Shown piece after piece: positions 9,184 to 18,869 of a DNA stretch of 64,000 nucleotides (within the stretch, counting starts at the first letter, position 1; every line of letters begins with the position of its first letter). This DNA is from Microbacterium sp. PM5. Its GTDB lineage: Bacteria > Actinomycetota > Actinomycetes > Actinomycetales > Microbacteriaceae. Location of the stretch: contig NZ_CP022162.1 of NCBI RefSeq assembly GCF_003293595.1, positions 775,737 through 839,736 on the forward strand, given 5' to 3'. Position numbers and translations under genes: made by a program. The notes below the pieces were generated by a model that saw only the letters and a list, made by a program, of their open reading frames with translations, was not told where the DNA came from and ran no database searches.

Positions 9184-9984
9184 GTGATCGACAAGACCTA
9201 TCCGTCCGCGGCCGACGCCGTGGCCGACATTCCGGACGGCGCGTCGCTCGCCGTCGGCGGGTTCGGCCTGTCCGGCAACCCCATCGCACTCATCCAGGCA
9301 TTGCTCGCTCAGGGCACGAGCGAACTGTCGGTGGTGTCCAACAACTGCGGTGTCGACGACTGGGGGCTCGGTGTACTCCTGAATGCCAAGCGCATCCGCA
9401 AGATGACCTCGTCGTACGTCGGCGAGAACAAGGAGTTCGAGCGCCAGTTCCTCTCCGGCGAGCTCGAGCTCGAGCTCACCCCGCAGGGGACTCTCGCGGA
9501 GAAGCTGCGTGCCGGCGGCGCCGGGATCGCGGCGTTTTATACGCAGACGGGGGTCGGTACGCAGGTGGCCGAAGGGGGACTGCCTCGCGCCTACGACGGC
9601 GCGGGGGGTGTGGCTGTCGCGTCGCCGCAGAAAGACGTCCGCGCCTTCGATGTGACGGGTGAGAAGCGCGACTACGTGCTCGAAGAGGCGATCGTGACCG
9701 ATTTCGCGCTCGTCCACGCCGCCAAGGGCGACACGCACGGCAATCTCGTCTTCCACCGCGCGGCACGCAACTTCAATCCGCTCGCCGCGATGGCGGGCCG
9801 CGTCTGCATCGCGCAAGTCGAAGAGCTCGTCGCGCCGGGCGACCTCGACCCGGACAGCATCCACCTGCCGGGCATCTACGTGCATCGCATCGTCGAGGTG
9901 GGCAGCGACATCGAGAAGCGGATCGAACGGCGCACCGTCACCGTGTCGGACGCGGCCGCACGGACATTTCCCGAAGGAGCCTGA
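9184..9984 (+). CDS. scoA: 3-oxoacid CoA-transferase subunit A
   Basis: Alpha subunit (266 residues) of a type I CoA-transferase that moves CoA from succinyl-CoA to acetoacetate or 3-oxoadipate. The GGFGLSGNP loop at about residues 29-37 and the [21 protein letters not shown] stretch are family marks, as is [11 protein letters not shown] near the C-terminus. It starts at GTG 9184 after AAGGAG. The B subunit begins two bases after the stop. With bdhA and the thiolase nearby, acetoacetate is the more likely acceptor; a PcaI role in aromatic breakdown is the alternative, since IclR regulators also serve pca operons. Confidence 0.9.
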   Translation: MIDKTYPSAADAVADIPDGASLAVGGFGLSGNPIALIQALLAQGTSELSVVSNNCGVDDWGLGVLLNAKRIRKMTSSYVGENKEFERQFLSGELELELTPQGTLAEKLRAGGAGIAAFYTQTGVGTQVAEGGLPRAYDGAGGVAVASPQKDVRAFDVTGEKRDYVLEEAIVTDFALVHAAKGDTHGNLVFHRAARNFNPLAAMAGRVCIAQVEELVAPGDLDPDSIHLPGIYVHRIVEVGSDIEKRIERRTVTVSDAAARTFPEGA

Positions 9985-9985
9985 C

Positions 9986-10639
9986 ATGGCATTGACCCGC
10001 AACGAGATGGCCGCCCGCGCGGCCGCCGAACTCACGGACGGCTCGTACGTGAACCTCGGTATCGGCCTGCCGACCCTGGTGCCGAACTTCGTGCCCGACG
10101 GCGTCACCGTCGTGCTGCAGTCCGAGAACGGCATCCTGGGCGTCGGCCCGTACCCCACCGAGGAGCAGGTCGATCCCGACCTGATCAACGCGGGCAAGGA
10201 GACCGTGACCGTGCTTCCGGGCGCCTCGTTCTTCGACTCCGCGCTGAGCTTCGGAATGATCCGCGGTGGCAAGATCGACGCCGCGATCCTCGGAGCGATG
10301 CAGGTCTCGGCGTCGGGCGACCTTGCGAACTGGATGATCCCGGGAAAGATGGTGAAGGGTCCCGGCGGCGCCATGGACCTGGTGCACGGTGCCGCCCGTG
10401 TGATCGTGCTGATGGAACACGTCGCCCGTGACGGCTCGGCCAAGATCGTCCATCAGTGCACGTTGCCGCTGACCGGGCGCGGAGTGGTGGACCGCATCAT
10501 CACCGACCTGGCCGTCATCGACGTCACCGACCGAGGACTCGTTCTCGTCGAGACCGCTCCGGGCGTCAGCGTCGACGAGGTCCTCGCCGCCACGGAACCC
10601 CCTCTGATCATCGCCGAGAAGCTCAAGGAGATCGCATGA
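9986..10639 (+). CDS. scoB: 3-oxoacid CoA-transferase subunit B
   Basis: Beta subunit, 217 residues. It carries the catalytic-glutamate motif SENGILG near residue 46 and the [13 protein letters not shown] segment typical of the B chain, with normal length for separate subunits. It starts one base after the scoA stop (ribosome site GAAGGAG) and overlaps the thiolase gene by four bases, so the three genes should be translated together. The enzyme works in the cytoplasm as an A2B2-type complex. Confidence 0.92.
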   Translation: MALTRNEMAARAAAELTDGSYVNLGIGLPTLVPNFVPDGVTVVLQSENGILGVGPYPTEEQVDPDLINAGKETVTVLPGASFFDSALSFGMIRGGKIDAAILGAMQVSASGDLANWMIPGKMVKGPGGAMDLVHGAARVIVLMEHVARDGSAKIVHQCTLPLTGRGVVDRIITDLAVIDVTDRGLVLVETAPGVSVDEVLAATEPPLIIAEKLKEIA

Positions 10640-11820
10640 GCACCGCCGACATCGTCATCGTCGCTGCCGCCCGCACCCCGCAGGGGCGACTCAAAGGCCA
10701 GCTGGCCGCTTTCACCGCCCCGCAGCTGGGTGGCCTCGCGATCGCGGGGGCGCTGGCGGCGGGCGCGATCCCTGCGGATGCCGTCGACGCGGTCATCATG
10801 GGGCAGGTGCTGCCCGCGGGATCGGGACAGAACCCCGCGCGCCAGGCCGCGCTGGCCGGCGGGATCGGATGGGACGTCCCGGCATCCGGTGTCAACAAGG
10901 TGTGCCTGTCGGGGCTCACGGCCATCATCGACGCGAAGCGGATGATCGCGTCGGGCGATGCGACCGTGGTCGTGGCCGGCGGTATGGAGTCGATGACGCG
11001 CGCCCCGCACCTGCTCATGGGCTCGCGCGACGGATGGAGCTACGGCTCGGTGGAGGTGCTGGACCACATGGCCTACGACGGCCTCACCGACGCCTACGAC
11101 CGCGAGAGCATGGGCGCATCGACGGAGCGCCTCAACCCGCGATACGAGGTGACGCGTGAGCAGCAGGACCATGTCGCTGCCCTCTCGCACCAGCGCGCGG
11201 CAGCGGCACGGGATGCCGGCGTCTTCGACGCGGAGATCGTGCCCGTGGAGGTCCCGCAGCGCCGCGGAGCGGCGGTCACCGTGACGAGCGACGAGGGCAT
11301 CCGTGCAGACACGACCGAACTGACCCTGGCCGGGCTTCGCCCCGCGTTCTCCGCCGACGGCTCCATCACCGCCGGCAACGCCTCGCAGATCTCCGACGGT
11401 GCTGCTGCCGTCGTCCTGACGACGCGCGCGCACGCAGATGAGAACGGGTGGCCGGTGCTGGCCGTCGTCGGAGCCGCGGGTCAGGTCGCGGGCCCGGACA
11501 ACTCCCTGCACGCGCAGCCGGCGCGAGCGATCGCTCAGGCTCTGCAGCGGCAGCACCTTGCGGCATCCGATCTCGATCTCGTCGAGATCAACGAAGCGTT
11601 CGGGGCGGTCGTCGCACACTCGCAGCGCGAGCTGGGAATCGGCGAGGACGTCGTGAATGTGCACGGGGGAGGCATCGCCCTGGGTCATCCGATCGGAGCG
11701 TCCGGCGCACGTCTGGTCGTGCACGCCGTGCACGAGCTCGTTCGCCGAGGCTCGGGAACCGCGGCCGTCGGTCTCTGCGGCGGCGGTGGTCAAGGGGAGG
11801 CGCTGATCCTGACGCGCTGA
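10636..11820 (+). CDS. Acetyl-CoA acetyltransferase (thiolase)
   Basis: 394-residue degradative or biosynthetic thiolase splitting acetoacetyl-CoA with CoA into two acetyl-CoA. The start is the ATG overlapping the scoB stop. The nucleophile is Cys90 (NKVCLSG), and the acid-base pair is His351 ([10 protein letters not shown]) and Cys381 (CGGGGQGEA); all three are present. It completes the route from 3-hydroxybutyrate. A beta-ketoadipyl-CoA thiolase (PcaF) is the main alternative, but the sequence around the active site fits the short-chain acetoacetyl-CoA group. The gene ends 28 bp before a convergent TetR gene, with no clear terminator between them. Confidence 0.9.
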   Translation: MSTADIVIVAAARTPQGRLKGQLAAFTAPQLGGLAIAGALAAGAIPADAVDAVIMGQVLPAGSGQNPARQAALAGGIGWDVPASGVNKVCLSGLTAIIDAKRMIASGDATVVVAGGMESMTRAPHLLMGSRDGWSYGSVEVLDHMAYDGLTDAYDRESMGASTERLNPRYEVTREQQDHVAALSHQRAAAARDAGVFDAEIVPVEVPQRRGAAVTVTSDEGIRADTTELTLAGLRPAFSADGSITAGNASQISDGAAAVVLTTRAHADENGWPVLAVVGAAGQVAGPDNSLHAQPARAIAQALQRQHLAASDLDLVEINEAFGAVVAHSQRELGIGEDVVNVHGGGIALGHPIGASGARLVVHAVHELVRRGSGTAAVGLCGGGGQGEALILTR

Positions 11821-11848
11821 GCCGCGCCGATCGGGTAGCGCGCTGGGG

Positions 11849-12475
11849 TCAGCCCTCGCGCAGACCGAGCGCGGGCAGGAGCACGTCGTCGACGAGGGAG
11901 ATGACGAAGTCGCGGTCGACGGGTCTGCCGAGCATGAGAGTGCGGTAGGCGGTCATCGACGGGATCACCTGCGAGAGCAGCGCGAGGTCGACGTCGCGGG
12001 CGACCTCGCCGCGATCGATGGCGCGTTGGATCAGCACACGCAGCGCGGCCGCCCTCGGCTCGACGATGGCGGCGCGCGCGGCATCCGCGAACTCGGGGGA
12101 CTCCGACATCAGCGAGACCATTCCCGCCATGATGCGCAGTTTCCGCTCCCCGTCCTTCATGACGGGAGCCTTGATGTTCGCGACCAGGTCGCCGCGCAGC
12201 GATCCCGTGTCCGGAAGATCGGCGTGGGAAGAGCTCTTCATGCAGGCGACGGCGTCGATGACCAGCTCCGCCTTGGAGGGCCACCGTCGGTAGAGCGTGG
12301 CCTTGCCCGCACGCGCACGTGCGGCGACCATATCGACGGTCATGCGCTCGTACCCCTTCTCGGCGAGGATGTCGAGAGCAGCGGCGAGGATCTCGGGGTC
12401 GCGGGAGTGATCGCGCTTGCGACCCAGCTTGGGGGTGGGATCGACGTCCTCATCGGCGAGGGTGGTATCCGTCAT
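11849..12475 (-). CDS. TetR family repressor of the adjacent DHA2 exporter
   Basis: 208 residues. An unusual charged N-terminus (about 27 residues) precedes the helix-turn-helix (ILAAALDILAEKGYERMTVDMVAARARAGKATLYRRWPSKAELV, spread over residues 29-75); the C-terminal domain matches the TetR_C group. It is divergent from the efflux gene at 12558 with 82 bp between. The ATG at 12475 has a TAGACT -10 element seven bases upstream, and three palindromes fill the divergent region, so it very likely represses itself and the exporter. Confidence 0.9.
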   Translation of the reverse strand: MTDTTLADEDVDPTPKLGRKRDHSRDPEILAAALDILAEKGYERMTVDMVAARARAGKATLYRRWPSKAELVIDAVACMKSSSHADLPDTGSLRGDLVANIKAPVMKDGERKLRIMAGMVSLMSESPEFADAARAAIVEPRAAALRVLIQRAIDRGEVARDVDLALLSQVIPSMTAYRTLMLGRPVDRDFVISLVDDVLLPALGLREG

Positions 12476-12482
12476 GGGAAAC

Positions 12483-12548
12483 AGTCTAGTTCAGGAACCG
12501 GCATGTTCAGGAACTGGTTGGTTTCGGAACTCGCAAGTGTCGTATAAA
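12483..12548. promoter_or_regulatory. Divergent promoter with three palindromic operators
   Basis: Three near-identical decamers GTTCAGGAAC (12489-12498), GTTCAGGAAC (12505-12514) and GTTTCGGAAC (12521-12530) repeat with an exact 16-bp period; each is a GTTC-NN-GAAC palindrome or close to it. The minus-strand TAGACT (12483-12488) serves the repressor. On the plus strand TTGGTT (12518-12523) and TATAAA (12543-12548), 19 bp apart, could serve the exporter. The first palindrome abuts the repressor -10 and the third covers the exporter -35, a layout expected for repression of both. Confidence 0.7.
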
Positions 12549-12557
12549 GTCTCCCGC

Positions 12558-14069
12558 ATGACCTCACCCTCACCCGAAGCCGCTGCGGCGGCGCCCTCCG
12601 GCCGGCGCTGGCTGACACTCGGTGTCGTCGCGCTGGCACAGCTGATGGTCGTCCTGGACGCGACCGTCGTGAACATCGCGCTGCCGGCGGCGCAGGCCGA
12701 TCTGCAGTTCTCGGTCGGCGACCGGCAGTGGATCATCACCGCGTACTCGTTGGCCTTCGGCTCACTCCTGCTGCTCGGCGGCCGTCTGTCGGATCTCATC
12801 GGACGCAAGCGCGCCTTCATCATCGGACTCGTCGGGTTCGCGCTCGCATCGGCGCTCGGCGGGATGGCGGGGTCCTTCGGGCTGCTCGTCGTCGCTCGCG
12901 CACTGCAGGGCGCGTTCGGTGCACTGCTGGCTCCCACCGCACTCGCCGTGCTGACGACGACCTTCACCGACCCCAAGGAGCGGGGTCGTGCCTTCGGCGT
13001 CTTCGGCGCGATCGCGGGCGCCGGCGGCGCCATCGGCCTCCTGCTCGGCGGCATCCTGACCGAGGACCTCAGCTGGCGCTGGAACCTCTACATCAACGAC
13101 GTCATCGCGGTCGTCGCCGTCATCGGGGCGATCTTCTTCGTGCACACGGTCGCCCGCACCGGTCCCCGTCCGAAGCTCGACGTGCCGGGCACGATCCTCG
13201 TCTCCGGAGCCCTGTTCTCTCTCGTGTTCGGCTTCTCACGGGCCGAGACCGACGGCTGGGGCGCGCCCATCACCTGGGGGACGCTCACTACCGCGGGCGT
13301 TCTGCTCATCGCCTTCGTGCTGTGGCAGCAGCGCGCCGAACATCCTCTGCTGCCGCTGCGGATCGTCCGCGATCGCAACCGGGCGTCGGCGTACAGCTCG
13401 ATCCTCATCGCCGGTGCGGGGATGTTCGGGATCTTCCTGTTCGTCACCTACTACCTGCAGACCACGCTGGGGTACTCGCCGATCCAGACCGGTCTGTCGT
13501 TCCTGCCGATGATCGCCATGCTCGTGCTCAGCGCGCAGCTGTCGACCAACATCTTCCTGCCGCGCTTCGGCCCGAAGGTCATGGTGCCGATCGGTATGAC
13601 ACTCGCGGCCGTGGGCATGGTGCTGCTGACGCGGCTCGACGCGTCCAGCCAGTACCTCGTCGACCTCCTGCCTGCGCTGATGCTGCTCGGGCTCGGCATG
13701 GGGTCGATCATGCCCCCGTCGATCCAGACCGCGACGCTCGGTGTCGATCGCGAATTCGCCGGTGTCGCGTCGGCGATGGTCAACACCTCGCAGCAGGTCG
13801 GCGGCTCGATCGGCACGGCATTGCTGAACACCCTCGCAGCGACGGCGGCCGCCGACTTCGTCGCGGCGCACGCTCCGGCCACGCCGCAGGTTCTGGCCGA
13901 TGCCGCTCTGCACAGCTACGCGACGGCGTACTGGTGGGGGGCCGGCGCATTCGCACTCGGCGCGGTGGTGGCCGCCCTCGGATTCCGGCGCAAAGCGTCC
14001 GTTCGCCGGGCCGCGGATGCCGCGACCACCTCGGTCGACACCGCGGGCGAGCCCGTGCTCGCCCACTGA
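12558..14069 (+). CDS. DHA2 family MFS drug exporter (14 TM)
   Basis: 503 residues with 14 predicted membrane segments, the EmrB/QacA type of proton-driven drug exporter. The first helix ends in VVLDATVVNIALP, motif A reads GGRLSDLIGRKRAF, and motif C-like glycines follow in GAIAGAGGAIGLLLGG. ATG 12558 is used; an upstream in-frame extension crosses the operator region and is not credible. Paired with the divergent TetR gene, it is probably induced by its own substrates, which cannot be predicted. Confidence 0.9.
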   Translation: MTSPSPEAAAAAPSGRRWLTLGVVALAQLMVVLDATVVNIALPAAQADLQFSVGDRQWIITAYSLAFGSLLLLGGRLSDLIGRKRAFIIGLVGFALASALGGMAGSFGLLVVARALQGAFGALLAPTALAVLTTTFTDPKERGRAFGVFGAIAGAGGAIGLLLGGILTEDLSWRWNLYINDVIAVVAVIGAIFFVHTVARTGPRPKLDVPGTILVSGALFSLVFGFSRAETDGWGAPITWGTLTTAGVLLIAFVLWQQRAEHPLLPLRIVRDRNRASAYSSILIAGAGMFGIFLFVTYYLQTTLGYSPIQTGLSFLPMIAMLVLSAQLSTNIFLPRFGPKVMVPIGMTLAAVGMVLLTRLDASSQYLVDLLPALMLLGLGMGSIMPPSIQTATLGVDREFAGVASAMVNTSQQVGGSIGTALLNTLAATAAADFVAAHAPATPQVLADAALHSYATAYWWGAGAFALGAVVAALGFRRKASVRRAADAATTSVDTAGEPVLAH

Positions 14070-14125
14070 GCGAGGTCCTCGCCGCGCGACCGCATCAGCC
14101 GGTCGGGCGGCGAGGCCGTGCGCGG

Positions 14126-14131
14126 TAGCCT
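14126..14131 (+). promoter_or_regulatory. -10 element of leaderless GNAT gene
   Basis: TAGCCT six bases before ATG 14138; no ribosome site precedes the start, so a leaderless transcript is likely. Confidence 0.5.
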
Positions 14132-14137
14132 CGGTGC

Positions 14138-14578
14138 ATGGTGACGATCACTGCGCTGAGCGCGACCGACCGCGAGGAATGGGCTGACCTGTGGTCCGGC
14201 TACCTGACGTTCTACGAAAGCGATCTCGCCGAAGAGGTGACCGACGACGTCTACCGTCGTCTCGTCGCCGGGGTCGAGCTGCACGGGGCCATTGCGCGCG
14301 ATGACGAGGGCCGCGCGGTCGGCATCGTCCACTGGCTGTTCCACCCGTCCACGTGGGCGACCGGTCCGTACTGCTATCTCGAGGATCTCTTCGTGTCACC
14401 GGACGCGCGCGGCGGCGGTATCGGCGGCGCACTCATCGCTCACGTGCGCGCGCAGGCCGACGCCGCCGGCGCGGTCAAGATCTACTGGCTGACGCAGAAG
14501 GACAATGCGACGGCGCGCGCTCTCTACGACCGGGTCGCAACCGACACCGGTTTCGTGCATTACGAGATCGGGCTCTGA
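14138..14578 (+). CDS. GNAT family N-acetyltransferase
   Basis: 146-residue acetyltransferase. The acetyl-CoA-binding motif A is visible as EDLFVSPDARGGGIGGALIAHVR (R-G-G-G-I-G-G pattern, residues about 84-105), followed by an ITWLTQxxNxxAxxLY-type motif B (IYWLTQKDNATARALYDRV). This resembles small-molecule or polyamine acetyltransferases that end near a Tyr-containing turn. The acceptor substrate is unknown. It is a monocistronic gene, convergent with the membrane protein gene at 14602. Confidence 0.87.
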   Translation: MVTITALSATDREEWADLWSGYLTFYESDLAEEVTDDVYRRLVAGVELHGAIARDDEGRAVGIVHWLFHPSTWATGPYCYLEDLFVSPDARGGGIGGALIAHVRAQADAAGAVKIYWLTQKDNATARALYDRVATDTGFVHYEIGL

Positions 14579-14601
14579 ACGCGCGTCTCAGCTCTCGATG
14601 C

Positions 14602-14856
14602 TCACCGTTGCAGGCGCTTCGCCAGCAGCTTCTCCTCGCTCCCGCGCACGGGGGAGTCGGTGGAGATGATCCGTCCGCGGGAGGCGCGATAGGTGTCCAC
14701 GATCGTGCCGATGGACAGGGCCAGAGTGATTCCCCAGCTCAGCCACGCGAGCGCCTGACGCCACGTGAACGGCACGTCGCCACGGAGGCCGCGCAGCAGC
14801 GCGAGGCCGCTGGTCACGGCGGAGATGATCCCGGTCCCGAACAGGTACTTGCGCAT
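14602..14856 (-). CDS. Small membrane protein of unknown function
   Basis: 84 residues with two hydrophobic segments (about residues 5-25 and 34-54) and a charged C-terminal tail with EEKLLAKRLQR. The start has a TAACGT -10 element six bases upstream on the minus strand, consistent with a leaderless gene, which supports it as real. It is divergent from otsA with only 43 bp between. I do not recognise a family. Confidence 0.65.
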   Translation of the reverse strand: MRKYLFGTGIISAVTSGLALLRGLRGDVPFTWRQALAWLSWGITLALSIGTIVDTYRASRGRIISTDSPVRGSEEKLLAKRLQR

Positions 14857-14862
14857 GCGACC

Positions 14863-14872
14863 ACGTTAGCCT
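14863..14872. promoter_or_regulatory. Overlapping divergent -10 elements
   Basis: The decamer ACGTTAGCCT holds TAGCCT for otsA on the plus strand and TAACGT for the small membrane protein on the minus strand; the two share the central TA. The minus-strand start is six bases from its -10; otsA has a 27-base leader with AGAGGAG before GTG 14900. Confidence 0.55.
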
Positions 14873-14899
14873 GGAAGAACGCCTGCCGAGAGGAGCCGC

Positions 14900-16318
14900 G
14901 TGAGCGACCCGAAGTCCGAGGCCGACATGATCGTCGTGTCCAACCGCCTGCCCGTCGACCATGATCCGAGCGTCGAGGGTGGGTGGCGTCGTTCGCCGGG
15001 CGGCTTGGTCGCCGCTCTCGAACCGGTGCTGCAGCGCACCGGCGGGGCGTGGGTGGGCTGGCCCGGCACCGCCGACCTCGAGATCGATCCCTTCGAACTG
15101 GAGGGGATGTCGCTCGTGCCCGTCGCATTGTCCGCCGAGGACGTGGCGCTGTATTACGAGGGATTCTCCAACGACACGATCTGGCCGCTCTACCACGACG
15201 TGATCTCGCCGCCGGCCTACCACCGTGAATGGTGGGAAGCCTACGTCCGCGTCAACCGCCGTTTCGCCGAGGCGGTGGCGTCGACCGCCGCGGACGGCGC
15301 GGTCGTCTGGGTGCAGGACTATCAACTGCAGTTGGTGCCGCGGATGCTGCGCGAGCTGCGGCCCGACCTGGTGATCGGCTACTTCCACCACATTCCGTTC
15401 CCGGCATACGGCATCTATGCTCAGCTTCCCTGGCGCAAGCAGGTGCTGGAGGGACTTCTGGGGGCCGATGTCATCGGATTCCAGCGGGTGCAGGATGCCG
15501 GCAACTTCGCCACGGCCGTGCGCCGTCAACTGGGGTTCGAGACGAAGGCGGGTGCGATCCGGGTCCCCGAGCCCGACGGCGCGGTTCGCACCGCCGTCGC
15601 CAAGGCATACCCCATCTCGATCGACGCCGACCTGTACGACGAGCTGGCTCGCCGCCCGGAGGTGCAGGCCCGGGCCGCCGAGATTCGAGAGAGCCTCGGC
15701 AACCCGAAGACGATCCTCTTCGGCGTCGACCGTCTCGACTACACCAAAGGCATCGGTCACCGCCTGAAGGCGTATGGAGAGCTTCTCGAGGACCACCGCC
15801 TCGATGTCGAGGACGTCACGCTCGTGCAGGTCGCGAGCCCGAGCAGGGAGCGCGTCGCGGCCTACATGCAGCTGCGTGACGAGATCGAGCTCACGGTCGG
15901 CCGCATCAACGGCGACCACGACACCGTCGGGCATACGGCCATCCGCTACCTGCATCACTCGTATCCCCGGGAGGAGATGGTCGCGCTGTACCTCGCGGCG
16001 GATGTGATGCTCGTGACCGCCCTTCGCGACGGGATGAACCTGGTGGCGAAGGAGTATGTCGCCAGCCGCGTCGACGGACGCGGCGTGCTCGTACTCAGCG
16101 AGTTCACCGGCGCCGCCGACGAGATGTCGCAGGCGGTGAAGGTCAATCCTCACGACATCGAGGGACTGAAGGACGCCATCATGACGGCGATCGAGATGTC
16201 ACCCTCCGAACAGGGGCGCCGCATGCGCGCCCTCCGCCGCCGCGTGCGCGACCACGACGTCGCCGACTGGTCGCGGCGTTTCCTCAGCGATCTCGACGCG
16301 GTGAGGGCGACGTCGTGA
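14900..16318 (+). CDS. otsA: Trehalose-6-phosphate synthase
   Basis: GT20 glycosyltransferase, 472 residues, joining UDP- or ADP/GDP-glucose to glucose-6-phosphate. The N-terminal VVSNRLPV, the [10 protein letters not shown] loop that grips the nucleotide sugar, [36 protein letters not shown] and [12 protein letters not shown] are all conserved. GTG 14900 follows AGAGGAG by five bases. The last bases overlap otsB (GTGA), so the two enzymes of the OtsAB trehalose route are coupled. Trehalose is a compatible solute and, in mycolate-free actinobacteria, mainly a stress protectant. Confidence 0.96.
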   Translation: MSDPKSEADMIVVSNRLPVDHDPSVEGGWRRSPGGLVAALEPVLQRTGGAWVGWPGTADLEIDPFELEGMSLVPVALSAEDVALYYEGFSNDTIWPLYHDVISPPAYHREWWEAYVRVNRRFAEAVASTAADGAVVWVQDYQLQLVPRMLRELRPDLVIGYFHHIPFPAYGIYAQLPWRKQVLEGLLGADVIGFQRVQDAGNFATAVRRQLGFETKAGAIRVPEPDGAVRTAVAKAYPISIDADLYDELARRPEVQARAAEIRESLGNPKTILFGVDRLDYTKGIGHRLKAYGELLEDHRLDVEDVTLVQVASPSRERVAAYMQLRDEIELTVGRINGDHDTVGHTAIRYLHHSYPREEMVALYLAADVMLVTALRDGMNLVAKEYVASRVDGRGVLVLSEFTGAADEMSQAVKVNPHDIEGLKDAIMTAIEMSPSEQGRRMRALRRRVRDHDVADWSRRFLSDLDAVRATS

Positions 16319-17094
16319 GCGTCGACGACGCTCTGGCACGCCTGGCGGTCACGGATCGTCTTCTGGTGGCCCTGGATTTCGACGGCACCCTGGCGCCGTT
16401 GATCGACGAGCCGATGGCGGCGCGCATGAGTGCCCCCGCGCGGGCCGCCGTCGACGCGCTCGCTCGCGTTCGCGCGACGACCGTCGCCCTCGTGTCCGGG
16501 CGCACGCTGCGCGATCTGCGGATCATCGCCGAGCACGACGATGACTCGCCTCTGCTGCTGGCGGGTTCGCACGGCGCGGAGCAATGGCCGCCGTCCGGCT
16601 CCGACGACGCGTCGACGGTCGACGTTGCGCTCCTGGCGCTGCGCGACCGGCTGCGCGCTCGAGCCGAGGCGATCGCGGCCGGCGTCCCGGGCGCCTGGAT
16701 CGAGCCGAAGGAGTTCGGGTTCGCGCTGCACACGCGTCTCGCGACGGATTCTGCGGGCACACGCTCGGCGCACGATGGTATCGCTCGCCTCATGGAGGCC
16801 GAGGCGCCCACGTGGCGCCGTCGCGACGGGCACGACATCCTCGAGTACGCCTTCCGCACGGAGGGCAAAGACGGCGCGGTGGCGCGCCTGCGGGCGCAGA
16901 CGGAAGCGACCGCGGTCCTGTTCGCGGGCGACGACGTCACCGATGAGGACGCCCTGCGCAGTCTCGAGCCCGGCGACGTCGGCGTGCGCGTCGGGCCGGG
17001 GGAGACGGCGGCACGTGTCCGTGTGGCCGGCATCCCCGAACTGGCGGCGTTGTTGACGCGTCTCGCGCACGATCGGGACACCCTGCGGGAATAG
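16315..17094 (+). CDS. otsB: Trehalose-6-phosphate phosphatase
   Basis: HAD-superfamily phosphatase of 259 residues removing phosphate from trehalose-6-phosphate. The catalytic DFDGTLAP is at about residues 21-28, the Ser/Thr motif is LVSGR, and the last metal-binding motif is FAGDDVTDEDAL. It starts at GTG 16315, overlapping otsA by four bases. The length is typical of a stand-alone OtsB. The next gene, ilvD, has its own promoter-like TAGACT, so the operon probably ends here. Confidence 0.95.
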   Translation: MSVDDALARLAVTDRLLVALDFDGTLAPLIDEPMAARMSAPARAAVDALARVRATTVALVSGRTLRDLRIIAEHDDDSPLLLAGSHGAEQWPPSGSDDASTVDVALLALRDRLRARAEAIAAGVPGAWIEPKEFGFALHTRLATDSAGTRSAHDGIARLMEAEAPTWRRRDGHDILEYAFRTEGKDGAVARLRAQTEATAVLFAGDDVTDEDALRSLEPGDVGVRVGPGETAARVRVAGIPELAALLTRLAHDRDTLRE

Positions 17095-17097
17095 ACT
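17092..17097 (+). promoter_or_regulatory. -10 element of leaderless ilvD
   Basis: TAGACT six bases before ATG 17104, overlapping the otsB stop region; no ribosome site is present except weak GAGG next to the ATG. Confidence 0.5.
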
Positions 17098-17103
17098 TCG
17101 AGG

Positions 17104-18810
17104 ATGCCGGACAGCGATCCCACCATCGACATCAAGCCGCGCAGTCGTGTCGTCACGGACGGCATCGAGGCGACGACCTCCCGCGGCATGCTGCGTGCCG
17201 TCGGCATGGGCGATGAGGACTGGGACAAGCCCCAGATCGGCATCGCCTCCAGCTGGAACGAGATCACGCCGTGCAATCTGAGTCTGGACCGGCTCGCGCA
17301 AGGCGCCAAGGAGGGCGTCCACGCCGGCGGCGGGTACCCGCTGCAGTTCGGCACCATCTCCGTGTCCGACGGCATCTCCATGGGCCACGAGGGGATGCAT
17401 TTCTCGCTGGTGTCCCGTGAGGTCATCGCCGACTCCGTGGAGACCGTGGTCATGGCCGAGCGGCTCGACGGCACCGTCCTGCTCGCCGGCTGCGACAAGT
17501 CGATCCCGGGCATGCTCATGGCCTCGGCGCGTCTCGATCTCTCCAGTGTGTTCCTCTATGCGGGTTCCATCGCGCCCGGCTGGGTGAAGCTCTCGGACGG
17601 CACGGAGAAGGACGTCACGATCATCGACTCCTTCGAGGCGGTGGGCGCGTGCCTTGCGGGGAAGATGAGCGAAGCGGACCTCAAGCGCATCGAGTGCGCG
17701 ATCGCGCCCGGCGAGGGCGCGTGCGGCGGCATGTACACCGCGAACACGATGGCCTCCGTCGCCGAGGCGCTGGGGTTGAGCCTTCCCGGCTCCGCCGCAC
17801 CGCCGTCGGCGGACCGTCGCCGCGACTACTACGCCCACCGCTCCGGCGAAGCGGTCGTGAACCTGCTGCGTCAGGGCATCACGACGCGCGACATCCTCAC
17901 CAAAGAGGCGTTCGAGAACGCCATCGCACTGGCCATGGCCCTCGGCGGCTCGACCAACGTCGTGCTGCACCTGCTCGCCATCGCCCGCGAAGCCGAGGTG
18001 GAGCTCAGCCTGCACGACTTCAACCGCATCGGCGACAAGGTCCCGCATGTGGCGGACATGAAGCCGTTCGGGAAGTTCGTCATGAACGACGTCGACCGTC
18101 ACGGCGGCATTCCCGTCATCATGAAAGCGATGCTCGACGAGGGGCTGCTGCACGGCGACGCCCTCACGGTCACCGGCAAGACCCTCGCGGAGAACCTCGC
18201 CGAGCTCGATCCCGACCCGATCGACGGCACCGTCATCCACACCTTCGACGACCCCATTCATGCCACGGGCGGCATCACGATCCTCCACGGCTCGCTGGCC
18301 CCGGAAGGGGCGGTCGTGAAGACCGCGGGCTTCGACGCGTCGGTGTTCGAGGGCCCTGCACGGGTGTTCGAGCGGGAGCGCGCCGCGATGGACGCCCTGG
18401 AGGCGGGCGAGATCGCCGCCGGCAGCGTCATCGTCATCCGCTACGAGGGCCCGAAGGGCGGCCCCGGCATGCGCGAGATGCTCGCCATCACGGCGGCGAT
18501 CAAGGGCGCAGGGCTCGGAAAAGATGTACTACTCTTGACGGACGGCAGATTCTCAGGCGGCACAACCGGCCTGTGCATCGGCCACATAGCACCCGAAGCG
18601 GTGGACGCAGGTCCTATCGCCTTCGTGCGCGATGGTGATCTGATACGGGTCGATATCGCGGCTCGCACTCTCGACCTACTCGTCGACGACGCAGAGCTGA
18701 ACTCCCGCCGTGACGGCTGGGAGCCGCTTCCCCCGCGCTACACCCGTGGCGTTCTGGCCAAGTACTCGAAACTCGTGCGCTCCGCAGCGGAGGGCGCGAC
18801 GACCGGCTGA
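17104..18810 (+). CDS. ilvD: Dihydroxy-acid dehydratase
   Basis: 568-residue iron-sulphur dehydratase making 2-keto acids for isoleucine and valine. The cluster cysteines are Cys57 (TPCN), Cys130 (AGCDKS) and Cys207 ([11 protein letters not shown]), the pattern of the [2Fe-2S] type; Lys132, which carries the carbamate, follows Cys130. The C-terminal [10 protein letters not shown] is present. Odd point: from about 18508 to 18702 the codons switch to A/T endings (24 of 65, against 3 of 60 in the 180 bases before), with AGA, ATA, CTA and TCA, which are rare elsewhere here. ilvB follows after 59 bp. Confidence 0.96.
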   Translation: MPDSDPTIDIKPRSRVVTDGIEATTSRGMLRAVGMGDEDWDKPQIGIASSWNEITPCNLSLDRLAQGAKEGVHAGGGYPLQFGTISVSDGISMGHEGMHFSLVSREVIADSVETVVMAERLDGTVLLAGCDKSIPGMLMASARLDLSSVFLYAGSIAPGWVKLSDGTEKDVTIIDSFEAVGACLAGKMSEADLKRIECAIAPGEGACGGMYTANTMASVAEALGLSLPGSAAPPSADRRRDYYAHRSGEAVVNLLRQGITTRDILTKEAFENAIALAMALGGSTNVVLHLLAIAREAEVELSLHDFNRIGDKVPHVADMKPFGKFVMNDVDRHGGIPVIMKAMLDEGLLHGDALTVTGKTLAENLAELDPDPIDGTVIHTFDDPIHATGGITILHGSLAPEGAVVKTAGFDASVFEGPARVFERERAAMDALEAGEIAAGSVIVIRYEGPKGGPGMREMLAITAAIKGAGLGKDVLLLTDGRFSGGTTGLCIGHIAPEAVDAGPIAFVRDGDLIRVDIAARTLDLLVDDAELNSRRDGWEPLPPRYTRGVLAKYSKLVRSAAEGATTG

Positions 18811-18869
18811 GGCCGTGACACCAGGGCGGGAAGCCGCCCTCACACGCATCTGACACCCGAGGTACCACT

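Noticed and set aside
18811..18869. Possible ilvB leader peptide (GTG to TGA, about 12 codons)
   Set aside because: It has only one Ile, one Leu and one Val and no clustered branched-chain codons; the small hairpin alone is not enough.
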